Made by a program: the position numbers and the translations under genes. This document shows, piece after piece, positions 29,552-37,544 of a stretch of 51,346 bases of DNA. Source of the DNA: Denitrobaculum tricleocarpae (GTDB lineage: Bacteria; Pseudomonadota; Alphaproteobacteria; Kiloniellales; Kiloniellaceae); assembly GCF_007004665.1 (NCBI RefSeq), contig NZ_ML660069.1:1-51346 (forward strand), in the 5' to 3' direction. Every line of letters begins with the position of its first letter. Positions within the stretch are counted from its first letter, which is position 1. Under the pieces are notes generated by a model that had not been told where the DNA came from, made no database searches, and saw only the letters and a list, made by a program, of their open reading frames with translations.

Positions 29552-30634
29552 ATGTTGCAAGGACAAAACTTCGATTCTGATCTGGTGTTCCGATCTCTTG
29601 TCGAAAGTGGGTTTGAATTTCTTATCAAGTCTCTCAACGAGTTTGAAGCCAGCCCTAAATTCTCAACAGTTCATTTCGCTGCCGCATTAGAATTGTTCCT
29701 CAAAGCTCGCCTTATGAAAGAGCACTGGTCGCTTCTGGTTGAGAGATTGGATAAAGCGAACCCCGATGCTTTCGTTCAAGGACAATTGAAAACAATCACG
29801 CCCAACGCGGTTATGGAACGTCTAAACAGCATCTGTGCTGACCCAATTCCGGAAGCGGCTAGAAAGACCTTTCAAGAGATCGCACAACATAGGAACCGCA
29901 TGGTTCATTTCGTGCATGGAGTGGCAAAACCGCCTGAGCTAGCTCAAAAAGAAATTGATGACGTCGTAGCTGAACAGTGCAAAGGATGGATGCACCTGCA
30001 CCAGCTGCTTGTGGGTGGCTGGGCGCCGCACTTCGTGGATTTTGAGGTTAAGATCGCGGATGTCGAGACAATGATGCAGAGACATCGCGGATATCTCGAC
30101 GCTAAGTTTGGTTCTTTGGCGGAAACCATCAAGAAACATCTGGACGCTGGGCAAAGTGTTCGATCGTGCCATAGCTGCGGTTATCAAGCCTTATTGGTCG
30201 AGCCCGTCTCAGGTGCCATTTCAGCGGCATCGTGTCTCGTATGCTGGTATACTGGGTCATTCGTGTCCGTAGACTGCCCTGGCGAGAGATGCCATCAGCA
30301 AATCGAATTCGATTCCTACGTAGGTCCTCCGACGCATTGCCCCTCATGCGGCGCAACCATTATGGAATGGATATCAGAAGGTTTGGACACTGGCGATCCA
30401 GTCACGCCAGATAACTACTTTGACCATACCCCGATAAACTGTCCGCACTGCAATGGATATCATAGTGTGGTTGAACACCACGATGGCTATGTCTGCACTG
30501 AGTGCTTCGAGTATTCGGAGGAAGTTGGAACGTGCGGCTGGTGCAGTGAGGGACAGCTCGGAGGAGTGTCGGAAATGAGCCACTATAACGGCTGTGCATT
30601 TTGCGACGGCAGGGCGGGTTGGGACAGGGACTGA
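29552..30634 (+). CDS. HEPN-like protein with eight Cys-pair zinc-binding motifs
   Basis: A 360-residue protein I cannot assign to a named family. The N-terminal 150 residues are helical and include HFAAALELFLKARLM followed by QHRNRMVHF, where Arg114-X4-His119 matches the R-X4-6-H signature of HEPN RNases. The C-terminal half contains eight Cys pairs (206/209, 228/231, 242/247, 263/266, 297/300, 315/318, 328/331, 348/351), enough for four zinc ribbons, a pattern suited to nucleic acid binding. Composition is AT-richer than the chromosome. GAGGA lies 14 bases before ATG 29552. It precedes the Gp37/68-TcmP pair on the same strand, separated by 282 bases with a terminator-like hairpin. An RNase role is inference. 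Confidence 0.75.
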   Translation: MLQGQNFDSDLVFRSLVESGFEFLIKSLNEFEASPKFSTVHFAAALELFLKARLMKEHWSLLVERLDKANPDAFVQGQLKTITPNAVMERLNSICADPIPEAARKTFQEIAQHRNRMVHFVHGVAKPPELAQKEIDDVVAEQCKGWMHLHQLLVGGWAPHFVDFEVKIADVETMMQRHRGYLDAKFGSLAETIKKHLDAGQSVRSCHSCGYQALLVEPVSGAISAASCLVCWYTGSFVSVDCPGERCHQQIEFDSYVGPPTHCPSCGATIMEWISEGLDTGDPVTPDNYFDHTPINCPHCNGYHSVVEHHDGYVCTECFEYSEEVGTCGWCSEGQLGGVSEMSHYNGCAFCDGRAGWDRD

Positions 30635-30796
30635 AGTTTTAAAACACTTGAATTTGTGAATATCGAGACCGTCTCATTATATCTGCCCTATCCAAATGGC
30701 TTTGAACGTTTGTGACAAAAAGCAATCCACAAGAAACTGCACCAGTCAAATAGCAGCCAATCTCACTAAAACTGCTGAATAGCAAACCACCAGAAC

Positions 30797-30817
30797 ACTA
30801 CCATTCAAGGTAGTTTT
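30797..30817 (+). terminator. Weak terminator-like hairpin
   Basis: ACTACC-ATTCAA-GGTAGT followed by TTTCG, inside the gap between the HEPN-like gene and the Gp37/68 gene. The 6-bp stem and short T tract make it weak. If active it would separate the HEPN-like transcript from the following pair. The rest of the gap, 30635-30916, is AT-rich with no gene. Confidence 0.4.
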
Positions 30818-30916
30818 CGTATGAAAATCGTGCCATGGTTACAGTTACACTGAGTTTCTGTTGCTTAGCGTCTTCAAATTCCCCATAATGTTCTTGTTTT
30901 GTTCACGGATAAAAAT

Positions 30917-31684
30917 ATGGCACAGAACTCTGCAATCGAATGGACTAACGCAACGTGGAATCCAGTGACTGGCTGCACAAAGATTAGCGCGGGGTGTGAC
31001 AATTGTTACGCTGAGCGTTTCTCCGAGCGATTCCGTGGTGTTCCTAACCACCCCTTTGAGCACGGTTTTGACTTGATGCTTAGGCCTGAACGGATGGAGC
31101 AACCCCTCACTTGGAAAAAACCTAAAATGATTTTTGTGAACTCGATGAGCGATTTGTTCCACAAAAAGGTGCCCAACAGTTTTATTTCCGAAGTATTCGA
31201 AACAATGGAACGTGCGAACTGGCATGTGTTTCAAGTGTTGACAAAACGAAGTTCGCTCATGAAACGGTTCGTAAACACTCGCTATAGAGATAAGCCCGTA
31301 CCGAGTCACATATGGCTTGGTACATCTCTTGAAGATCACTCAAAACGTTCTCGAATCAAACACCTACAAGATACGAACGCTGAGGTGCGATTTCTGTCTA
31401 TCGAGCCGTTGATTGGGCCTCCAGGAGAACTTGATCTTTCAAAAATACGATGGGTGATCGTTGGAGGAGAAAGTGGTCCTTTCGCAAGACCGATGCAGCT
31501 ATCATGGGCTAGATCTGCGCGTGATCAGTGTACCGAGCAGGGCGTACCCTTCTTCTTCAAGCAATGGGGAGGTTTTAGACCTAAATCGGGTGGTCGTGAA
31601 TTGGATGGTCGTGAATGGAATGAGTTTCCCAAAGTATTAATAACTTCGAAAATGCCAGATCGGCAAATTATCGCTAGCGGTTAA
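30917..31684 (+). CDS. Phage Gp37/Gp68 family (DUF5131) three-Cys-motif protein
   Basis: The 255-residue product opens MAQNSAIEWTNATWNPVTGC, the hallmark start of the Gp37/Gp68 family, followed by the three-Cys motif CX6CX2C (Cys20, Cys27, Cys30; GCDNCYAERF), which resembles a radical-SAM-like iron-sulfur site. Further family blocks are IFVNSMSDLFHKKVP, VFQVLTKRSSLM, IWLGTSLED, RFLSIEPLIGP, WVIVGGESGP and FFKQWGG. Members are found in phages and genomic islands and their reaction is unknown. I start at ATG 30917; a TTG 18 bases earlier would add six residues. It ends 5 bases before tcmP. Confidence 0.9.
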   Translation: MAQNSAIEWTNATWNPVTGCTKISAGCDNCYAERFSERFRGVPNHPFEHGFDLMLRPERMEQPLTWKKPKMIFVNSMSDLFHKKVPNSFISEVFETMERANWHVFQVLTKRSSLMKRFVNTRYRDKPVPSHIWLGTSLEDHSKRSRIKHLQDTNAEVRFLSIEPLIGPPGELDLSKIRWVIVGGESGPFARPMQLSWARSARDQCTEQGVPFFFKQWGGFRPKSGGRELDGREWNEFPKVLITSKMPDRQIIASG

Positions 31685-31689
31685 GACTA

Positions 31690-32841
31690 ATGCTCGAACC
31701 TAGCGCTTATATCGATCGCGAACAGACTTACGTGAAGCACTTCGTCCTAGAAAAATATTTAGAGCGAGTTGCCTACAACATATTCTCATTTCAAACTGAC
31801 TTTACCTACGTAGATGGCTTTTCAGGGCCGTGGAAATCTGAGAACGAGCGCTACGAAGATACATCGTTTTTCATAGCAATTGCGCAGTTGCGAGCAGTGC
31901 GGTCGAATATAAAAGACAGCCGCAATAAGGACGTCAATTTTCGATGTATGTTCATCGAGAAAGCCCCGAAAGCGTTTCAAGAACTCGAAGAAACCGTTAG
32001 AAACATTCAAGATGTGCCTATTGAACTGATTCACGGATCCTTCGAAGATAACGTAAGCCGCATTAGTGAATTCGCGAAAACTTCTTTTTCTCTGATATTC
32101 ATTGACCCAACCGGCTGGCAAGGTTTCTCACTTGAAAAAATCACCCCTCTTTTGAATCTACGGGGAGAGGTTCTTATTAATTTTATGTCGAACTTTATTG
32201 TTCGATTTCTTGAAGATCCAAGACCCGAGATAGCTAGTTCTTTTGATAACCTGTTTGGGAAAAACTGGTTCTCTGAGTGGAGTCAACTGCACAGTAGCGG
32301 ATTGAGTAGGGAAGCTGCAGCAATCGAAGTATATACTCAACGGCTAAAGAGAGTAGGTAACTTTAAACACGTAACCTCCACTAGGATTCTGAAACCAAAA
32401 GCAGACCGCTCATATTTTTACCTAATATATGCAACGCAGCATTGGAAAGGTGTTCAAGAATTTCGGTCCGTTGAAAAGAAGGCAATTTATGAACAAGAGC
32501 GATTAAGAAATGCCGCAAAATATACAGCAGAGGTCGCAAAAACAGGCCAAAAGAGTCTTTTTGGAGAAGCTGTTATGGAAGCATCTAATAAGACATACGA
32601 AGCTGAACGAGAAACGCAGCTTGAACACGCAGAATCTAAACTGACTGAAGCTCTGCGAAGACATCCTGAAGGCATCAAATATGAAAAGCTGATTGGGATA
32701 ATTTTGGAGACGCCATTGGTTTGGGAAAGCGATCTAAAGAAATGGCTTTCCGACCTAAAGCAAAGCAACAAAGTTATGATTCCGGAGATGACCGGCAAAC
32801 AAAGAGTACCTAAGGTTGGGTATTTGATTTTGCCTACCTAA
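31690..32841 (+). CDS. tcmP: Three-Cys-motif partner protein TcmP
   Basis: TcmP proteins take their name from occurring beside three-Cys-motif proteins, exactly as here. The 383-residue product shows YVDGFSGPW (about 40-48), matching the usual YIDGFAGPG-type first motif, then CMFIEKAPKAFQELE, and FIDPTGWQGFSL (about 138-148), giving a class I SAM-methyltransferase-like layout with DPTG where DNA methyltransferases have DPPY. The C-terminal 120 residues are charged and helical. It starts 5 bases after the partner gene's stop, implying coupled translation. Codon use is AT-rich. Biochemical function is unknown. Confidence 0.88.
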   Translation: MLEPSAYIDREQTYVKHFVLEKYLERVAYNIFSFQTDFTYVDGFSGPWKSENERYEDTSFFIAIAQLRAVRSNIKDSRNKDVNFRCMFIEKAPKAFQELEETVRNIQDVPIELIHGSFEDNVSRISEFAKTSFSLIFIDPTGWQGFSLEKITPLLNLRGEVLINFMSNFIVRFLEDPRPEIASSFDNLFGKNWFSEWSQLHSSGLSREAAAIEVYTQRLKRVGNFKHVTSTRILKPKADRSYFYLIYATQHWKGVQEFRSVEKKAIYEQERLRNAAKYTAEVAKTGQKSLFGEAVMEASNKTYEAERETQLEHAESKLTEALRRHPEGIKYEKLIGIILETPLVWESDLKKWLSDLKQSNKVMIPEMTGKQRVPKVGYLILPT

Positions 32842-33037
32842 CAACAGCTTAAGCATGTAAGGAAATGGTGTCCGATCTAATAGTATTGCCCTGGCCTTGA
32901 GCCTGAAACCCGCCGCCGTTGGTTGGCCCCGTGCGCCCTTTGCCTAAAATACATCAGTAAGACCTCAAGACCTCCGATTCCTCCACAAAATAACGGCGAC
33001 AAACGGTAAAAGGCGTTCTCCCCCCGCAAATGCCGGA
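32842..33037. other. Right flank of the island
   Basis: About 200 bases between tcmP and the palindromic repeat. Composition rises back to chromosomal values from about 32890. One short stretch reads as protein-like residues (SNSIALALSLKPAAVGWPRA) without a start, perhaps a gene scrap. No attachment site, integrase or tRNA remnant is visible. Confidence 0.4.
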
Positions 33038-33135
33038 TTAGAGCAACTTGCGGTTAAGCTGCCTCAAAATTCGCTGCCCCTCAAAACGCAGATTGTGAGA
33101 AGCTTCACCATACGAGAAAACGCTAGCCGCTTCAG
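33038..33135. repeat. Short palindromic dispersed repeat, copy B (about 98 bp)
   Basis: TTAGAGCAACTTGCGG at the left and CGCTAGCCGCTTCAG at the right are rough inverted repeats. The left third aligns with the repeat at 5575-5691 through TAGAGCA, TTGCG, CTCA and AATTCGCTG. It sits between the Gp37/68-TcmP island and the K+ channel gene. Confidence 0.5.
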
Positions 33136-33172
33136 TACAAAGCACTCCATTCGCGAACCCGGGGGTTAAGCA

Positions 33173-34114
33173 ATGGGCCAGCTTCAGAGAACCATCCACG
33201 AAAAACTCGATCCGAGCGACAGGTCCGGTCCGATCAGCCGGGGACTGGATCTCTTTCTGATCGCGCTGATCGCCATCAACGTCGCGGCCGTTATCCTGGA
33301 GACCGTCGACAGCATCGAGACGCGGTTCCGCATGGCCTTCTGGGTGATCGAGGTCATCTCGGTGGCGGTCTTCAGCGTCGAATACGCCGCGCGGGTCTGG
33401 GCGAGCCCCGAAGATCCCGAGTTCCGGGACCGCAAACATCCCAGGCTGGCCTATATGACCTCGCCGTTGGCAATCATCGATCTGGTGGCCATTCTGCCGT
33501 TCTACCTGGGCTTTCTCGTGGACATGGACCTGCGGTTCCTGCGGGTGCTGCGCCTGCTGCGGATTCTCAAGCTGACCCGCTATTCGCCGGCCATGTCGAT
33601 GCTGCTGGATGTATTCCGGGAAGAAGCAAATGCCTTTCTCGCGGGCTTCTTCATCCTGATCGTTCTGCTGGTTCTGGCCGCGAGCGGGGCCTATCTGGCC
33701 GAACATCAGGTTCAGCCGGAGAAATTCGGCTCAATCCCCGAGGCGATGTGGTGGGCCATGGCCACGCTCACGACCGTGGGCTACGGCGATGTCGTGCCCA
33801 TTACAGCCGCCGGACAGATCTTCGGGTCCCTGGTCGGTGTCGTGGGCATCGGCATGGCTGCCCTGCCCGCCGGTATTCTGGCAAGCGGCCTGGCCGATCT
33901 CTTGCGCCGCCGGCGGGCGGCCCTGACCAAGCAGCTTCGCATCGCCCTGGAAGACGGCGTGATCGATGCGGACGAGGAACAGGAGCTCGAGGCGATGCGG
34001 CGTGAACTGGGGCTCAGCAAACGCATCGCCGAGGAAATCAGGGCGGATGTTCAGAAGTCACGCAGCGATAACCTCGTCGGCCAATGCCCCCATTGCGGCC
34101 GAAACCTGAACTGA
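33173..34114 (+). CDS. Voltage-gated potassium channel (Kv-type, six transmembrane helices)
   Basis: Inner-membrane K+ channel. The 313-residue protein has S1 (LDLFLIALIAINVAAVIL), S2 and S3, an S4 voltage sensor with regularly spaced Arg (RFLRVLRLLRILKL), S5, a pore loop with selectivity filter TTVGYGDV, and S6. The cytoplasmic tail (about 240-313) is charged and helical, and ends in CPHCGRNLN, a lone zinc-knuckle-like pair. The ORF start at 33173 gives MGQLQRTIHEKLDPSDRSG. It is monocistronic, followed by a G-rich hexamer repeat. Confidence 0.93.
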   Translation: MGQLQRTIHEKLDPSDRSGPISRGLDLFLIALIAINVAAVILETVDSIETRFRMAFWVIEVISVAVFSVEYAARVWASPEDPEFRDRKHPRLAYMTSPLAIIDLVAILPFYLGFLVDMDLRFLRVLRLLRILKLTRYSPAMSMLLDVFREEANAFLAGFFILIVLLVLAASGAYLAEHQVQPEKFGSIPEAMWWAMATLTTVGYGDVVPITAAGQIFGSLVGVVGIGMAALPAGILASGLADLLRRRRAALTKQLRIALEDGVIDADEEQELEAMRRELGLSKRIAEEIRADVQKSRSDNLVGQCPHCGRNLN

Positions 34115-34170
34115 CAGGACCCGAGCCGGCACTGGGTTTTTGCGACTGCTTTGCCGGCACTCCTGATCGT

Positions 34171-34216
34171 GGTCGGGGTCGGGGTTGGGGTCGGGGTCGG
34201 GGTCGGAGTCGGGGTC
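34171..34216 (+). repeat. G-rich hexamer repeat, quadruplex-capable
   Basis: About seven to eight tandem copies of GGTCGG with a few substitutions (one GGTTGG, one GGAGTC). At least four GGGG runs are separated by two or three bases, enough for an intramolecular G-quadruplex on the plus strand. A CCCCCGACCCC stretch just downstream (34230-34240) could also pair with it as a hairpin. Confidence 0.75.
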
Positions 34217-34383
34217 AGCCTGAGCTCACCCCCGACCCCTGGTTTCCTCACCTCACGATCAATACACAAGATACAGGATTTCAGTCACTTTTCTCCCCCG
34301 GCAACTTGAATGGTCAGTGATCGCCTCGTTCACCTAGTTCACTCCATCGCCCGCGGGAGCGGGCACTTAAAATGGAGAGTGAA

Positions 34384-34818
34384 GTGATCAAAAAACTTGT
34401 TACGGCTTTCGCTGCCGCAATCACCTTGGCCCTCGCCTCTTTGCCGGCTACGGCTGGAAACCAGTTGGCCGTTGCCATCGGTGGCTACGATACAGTCTCA
34501 TATCATCAAGGCGGTCCCGTGCCGGGTGAGGCCCGGATCAACCATTTCTGGAACGGAGCGATCTGGTACTTCTCTTCGACGGAAAACCGGGACAGCTTTG
34601 CCGCGGATCCCGAGCGCTATGCACCTGCCTACGATGGCTATTGCTCCTGGGCGGCCAGCCAGAATTACAAGGCACCGGGCGACCCGAATGTCTGGCAAAT
34701 TGTGGACGGTACGCTATACGTGCAGGTCCATCCGCGCGCACAGGAACTCTGGCAGGCGGATATCCCCGCACATATCGTTGCGGGCGATGAAAACTGGCCG
34801 CGCATTCACCCCTTCTAA
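34384..34818 (+). CDS. Secreted YHS-domain protein
   Basis: A 144-residue exported protein. Starting at GTG 34384 it begins with a classical Sec leader (IKKLVTAFAAAITLALASL, cleavage after PATA), and GGAG is placed 5 bases before. ATG 34372 is in frame and would put two Glu before the leader, which is less typical. The mature part is a YHS-type domain: GGYDTVSYHQGG, then WYFSSTENRDSFAADPERYAPAYDGYCSW. YHS domains often bind metals, but this subgroup has no known function. The gene is alone on its transcript. Confidence 0.88.
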   Translation: MIKKLVTAFAAAITLALASLPATAGNQLAVAIGGYDTVSYHQGGPVPGEARINHFWNGAIWYFSSTENRDSFAADPERYAPAYDGYCSWAASQNYKAPGDPNVWQIVDGTLYVQVHPRAQELWQADIPAHIVAGDENWPRIHPF

Positions 34819-34848
34819 GAATAGCCGATAACTCAACAGGAGAACTGG

Positions 34849-34911
34849 AACGCCGCGCCCCAAGGATGGCAGGTATTTGTCTCTCTCGGACACCAGCCCC
34901 GGCGCGGCGTT
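34849..34911 (+). terminator. Long-loop inverted repeat after the YHS gene
   Basis: AACGCCGCGCC (34849-34859) and GGCGCGGCGTT (34901-34911) are perfect complements around a 41-base loop, 30 bases past the YHS stop. No T tract follows, so it may stabilise the 3' end rather than terminate. Confidence 0.3.
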
Positions 34912-35084
34912 TCAGCAGAGCTCTCTGACTTCAGATCGATGCCCCCAGAATCGGAACGGGTGCAGCGGTCGAGAAAAGCAAAACAGCCGGGGGTCAAAGA
35001 ACCCGCCCATGACGGGTCGGATTGAGCTACCCCGGATACTCGCCCTCGCCCCGCAGACCCGGCCCGCGCGGCGGCTGGCCAGGC

Positions 35085-35726
35085 TCAGTAGGCGATGACC
35101 GGGGCCTGGTGGAGCAGGCTGTCGTCTTCGATCTGCTTCACCAGGAAGTCCGCCACGTCATTGCGGGAGATGAGTCCGTTGCGCCAGCTTTCGGGTTCGA
35201 CCAGGACCCGGGTACGTCCGCTGCGGGGACCCGGGGTCAGGACCACGGGCCGGACGATGGTCCAGTCCAGATTGCTCTCCTTGATCATCTGCTCCTGAAG
35301 CGTCTTGTCGTCATAGGCCTGTCCGAGAACCAGGCGGAAAGGAATGCGCTGGAGACAGTTGATGCTGGCCTTGCTGTCGCCGGCGCCGAAACCGGTGACC
35401 GCGATCAAGCGCTTCACGGCGGCGGCCTCCATCGCCGGCACCAGGATCTGCGTAGCCCTGGAAAAGAGGGTGATCGGCCCGAAGATCATATTGTGGCCGG
35501 GCCGCACGCCCAGCGCCTGGATGACGACATCGATCCCATCGAGCGCGGCCGCGATGTCGTCTGCCTTCAGCGCGTCGCCCGGAACCTTTTCAAGCGCTTC
35601 GTGGCGAAGCCGGATCTGCCCGGCGCTGCGCGCCAGCGCACGCACGCGGTGTCCGCAGGCCAGGGCGCGCTTCACGGTCGCGAGGCCGATCCCCTTGCTG
35701 GCGCCGATGACGAGAACATGAGCCAT
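35085..35726 (-). CDS. NAD(P)-binding oxidoreductase, NmrA/atypical SDR type
   Basis: The 213-residue product is a single Rossmann domain starting MAHVLVIGASKGIGLATVKRA, with GASKGIG at about 8-14. It continues with ALDGIDVVIQALGV, VKRLIAVTGFGAGDS and LDWTIVRPVVLTPGP, typical of the NAD(P)H-binding, YwnB/NmrA-like group that lacks a strict YxxxK motif. Substrate unknown. It diverges from nothing obvious and shares its strand with the nei-type gene upstream, 53 bases away, possibly co-transcribed. Confidence 0.88.
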   Translation of the reverse strand: MAHVLVIGASKGIGLATVKRALACGHRVRALARSAGQIRLRHEALEKVPGDALKADDIAAALDGIDVVIQALGVRPGHNMIFGPITLFSRATQILVPAMEAAAVKRLIAVTGFGAGDSKASINCLQRIPFRLVLGQAYDDKTLQEQMIKESNLDWTIVRPVVLTPGPRSGRTRVLVEPESWRNGLISRNDVADFLVKQIEDDSLLHQAPVIAY

Positions 35727-35779
35727 GGTCGGTTCCTTGTGTTTAAGATTTTACCTGTCGAGAGGGCCTGTGCATAGGG

Positions 35780-36622
35780 TCAATCCTGCGCTGACCCTGT
35801 CCCCGCCCCCGCCCCCGCCCCTGCCCCGGCCCCGGAAGGCTGACAGGCTTCGCAGGCAAAAGCCCGGCGGCCGTCGATTTCGAACCGGCGGATTTTCTGT
35901 CCGCAGGTGGGACAGGAGGCTTTCCCGAAGATGTTCACCCGCTCGCGGGTACGCGCCTTAGAGGGTGCCGCCCCCTCCGCCACCCTCTCCACGGTGATGA
36001 TCGCGTCGTGCTTCACCCCGATGGCCAGCAGGGCCTTGGCATCGTTCCAGATGCGGTCGAAGCGATCGCGGCCAATGTCCCGCCCCGGGGTCTCCGGATG
36101 GATACCCTGCCGCCAGAGGATTTCCGACCGGTAGATGTTGCCGATCCCGGCCATCACAGACTGGTCCATGATCAGGCGCCCGATCGGCGCCCGGCTCTTT
36201 GCGATGCGTTTGAAGGCACGCTCCGGATCGGCATCGCTGCGCAGGACATCGGGTCCGATCCGCTCGACAAGCGACTGGATCTGCGGCGGGTCGAGCAGCC
36301 GGCAGATGTTCGGGCCGTTCACATCCACGACGTGGCTCTTGCCGACAAGCCGGACCCGCACGGCGCCGCGCGGCGCGCTGAGCGGCAGCTTTTGTTTGCG
36401 CAGGCGGCCGAAGAGGCCCAGATGGATATGCAGCGCGTCGCCGCTGTCGAAGCGATAAAGCAGATGCTTGCCATAGGCTTCGACCCCGACGCACCGCCGC
36501 CCGTCGATAAGGGCCGCGCCCTCGGCGAAGCGTCCCTGTGGCGAGGAGACAGCCAGGACCTGTCCGGCAAGCACACGGCCATGGTCGCGGGCGGCACGAT
36601 GGATGGTATGACCTTCAGGCAT
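35780..36622 (-). CDS. nei: Endonuclease VIII-like DNA glycosylase (Fpg/Nei family)
   Basis: Base-excision repair glycosylase/AP lyase for oxidised bases. The 280-residue protein begins MPEGHTIHRAARDH, giving the catalytic Pro2 and Glu3 with the PEGHTIHR form of the Nei branch, then YGKHLLYRF with the conserved Lys, a helix-two-turn-helix region (MDQSVMAGIGNIYRSEILW) and a C-terminal zinc finger (CPTCGQ...CEAC). The last 15 residues are an alternating Gly/Ala tail produced by a GGGGC-rich nucleotide repeat (minus strand, about 35798-35835), which looks like a recent expansion. Confidence 0.92.
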   Translation of the reverse strand: MPEGHTIHRAARDHGRVLAGQVLAVSSPQGRFAEGAALIDGRRCVGVEAYGKHLLYRFDSGDALHIHLGLFGRLRKQKLPLSAPRGAVRVRLVGKSHVVDVNGPNICRLLDPPQIQSLVERIGPDVLRSDADPERAFKRIAKSRAPIGRLIMDQSVMAGIGNIYRSEILWRQGIHPETPGRDIGRDRFDRIWNDAKALLAIGVKHDAIITVERVAEGAAPSKARTRERVNIFGKASCPTCGQKIRRFEIDGRRAFACEACQPSGAGAGAGAGAGTGSAQD

Positions 36623-36957
36623 CAGGGCCCAACTCTCTTGCCGCCGGTTTCTCGGATGTGGGTCATAGCCTTTACGATGATCGCAGGTGTTCAGATCAGC
36701 AAGCGGCGTGCATGGGGGGCGCGCGCCCGGCCGAAAATTGCAGACAGTACACTTTCACATCATCCGAACTGCGATGCGCTTCGTAAAAACTCTTACGACC
36801 ACAAAGATCAGGTCCACAGGCACGATGAACCGCCGCGCGCGATGTCATCCCGGCCTGCCCTGATTAGGAACAGGTTCTGGCGTGACCCGTCCTCCGACCG
36901 GGAGGCGGTCTCGCTGGTTCGCTGATCAATCACAGGAAACTGATAGGAGAAAGAACC
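36623..36957. other. Intergenic region upstream of the fasciclin gene
   Basis: 335 bases between divergent genes. I see no gene, RNA or clear promoter pair. A TAGGAG ribosome binding site for the fasciclin gene is at about 36943. Confidence 0.4.
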
Positions 36958-37458
36958 ATGCGTCGTATCTTCACCCTGGTCGCAGCCGCGGTCGTGCTGG
37001 CCGGCACCGGCCTCTCGGCTATCGCAGGCGGACACCTCTCTTCCGAGAAGTCCATCGTAAAAAATGCGGCGGAGGCCGAAAATCTGACCACCCTCGTCGC
37101 CGCCGTGCAGGCAGCCGGCCTGGTCGAGGCGCTCGAGGGCGAGGGTCCGCTGACCGTATTCGCGCCGACCGACGAGGCCTTCGCCAAGCTGCCCGCCGGC
37201 ACCGTCGAGGATCTGCTCAAGCCGGAAAACAAGGATAAGCTGGTCGCGATCCTGACCTATCACGTGGTGCCCGGCAAGTTCATGGCGAGCGATCTGGCCG
37301 GCCAGAAGCTCTCCGCGGCGACGCTGGAAGGCAGTGAAGTCGCAATCGATGCCTCCAGTGGCGTGAAGGTGGATGAAGCCACTGTTGTGGCGGCCGACAT
37401 CGAAGCGTCGAACGGTGTCATTCACGTTATCGATACGGTGATCATCCCGGGCAGCTGA
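36958..37458 (+). CDS. Secreted fasciclin-domain protein
   Basis: A 166-residue exported protein with a Sec leader ([20 protein letters not shown]) and one fasciclin (FAS1) domain: [19 protein letters not shown], the H1 motif [32 protein letters not shown], and the H2-like [13 protein letters not shown] at the end. Such proteins are periplasmic or surface adhesion or stress proteins; the role here is unknown. TAGGAG lies 10 bases before ATG 36958. It is convergent with the chemoreceptor gene across a perfect hairpin. Confidence 0.93.
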   Translation: MRRIFTLVAAAVVLAGTGLSAIAGGHLSSEKSIVKNAAEAENLTTLVAAVQAAGLVEALEGEGPLTVFAPTDEAFAKLPAGTVEDLLKPENKDKLVAILTYHVVPGKFMASDLAGQKLSAATLEGSEVAIDASSGVKVDEATVVAADIEASNGVIHVIDTVIIPGS

Positions 37459-37466
37459 TTTCAGTT

Positions 37467-37506
37467 CCCTTGCCTCGGGTCCAGTCCGCTGTGCCCGAGG
37501 CAAGGG
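37467..37506. terminator. Perfect 13-bp hairpin between convergent genes
   Basis: CCCTTGCCTCGGG and CCCGAGGCAAGGG are exact complements with a 14-base loop, placed 8 bases after the fasciclin stop and about 40 before the chemoreceptor stop. No T tract follows on either strand. It probably acts as a shared 3' end or a terminator that depends on other factors. Confidence 0.5.
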
Positions 37507-37544
37507 CTGATTGACGCCCCCCCGGCTCCAGGGTGGGTGACCGG

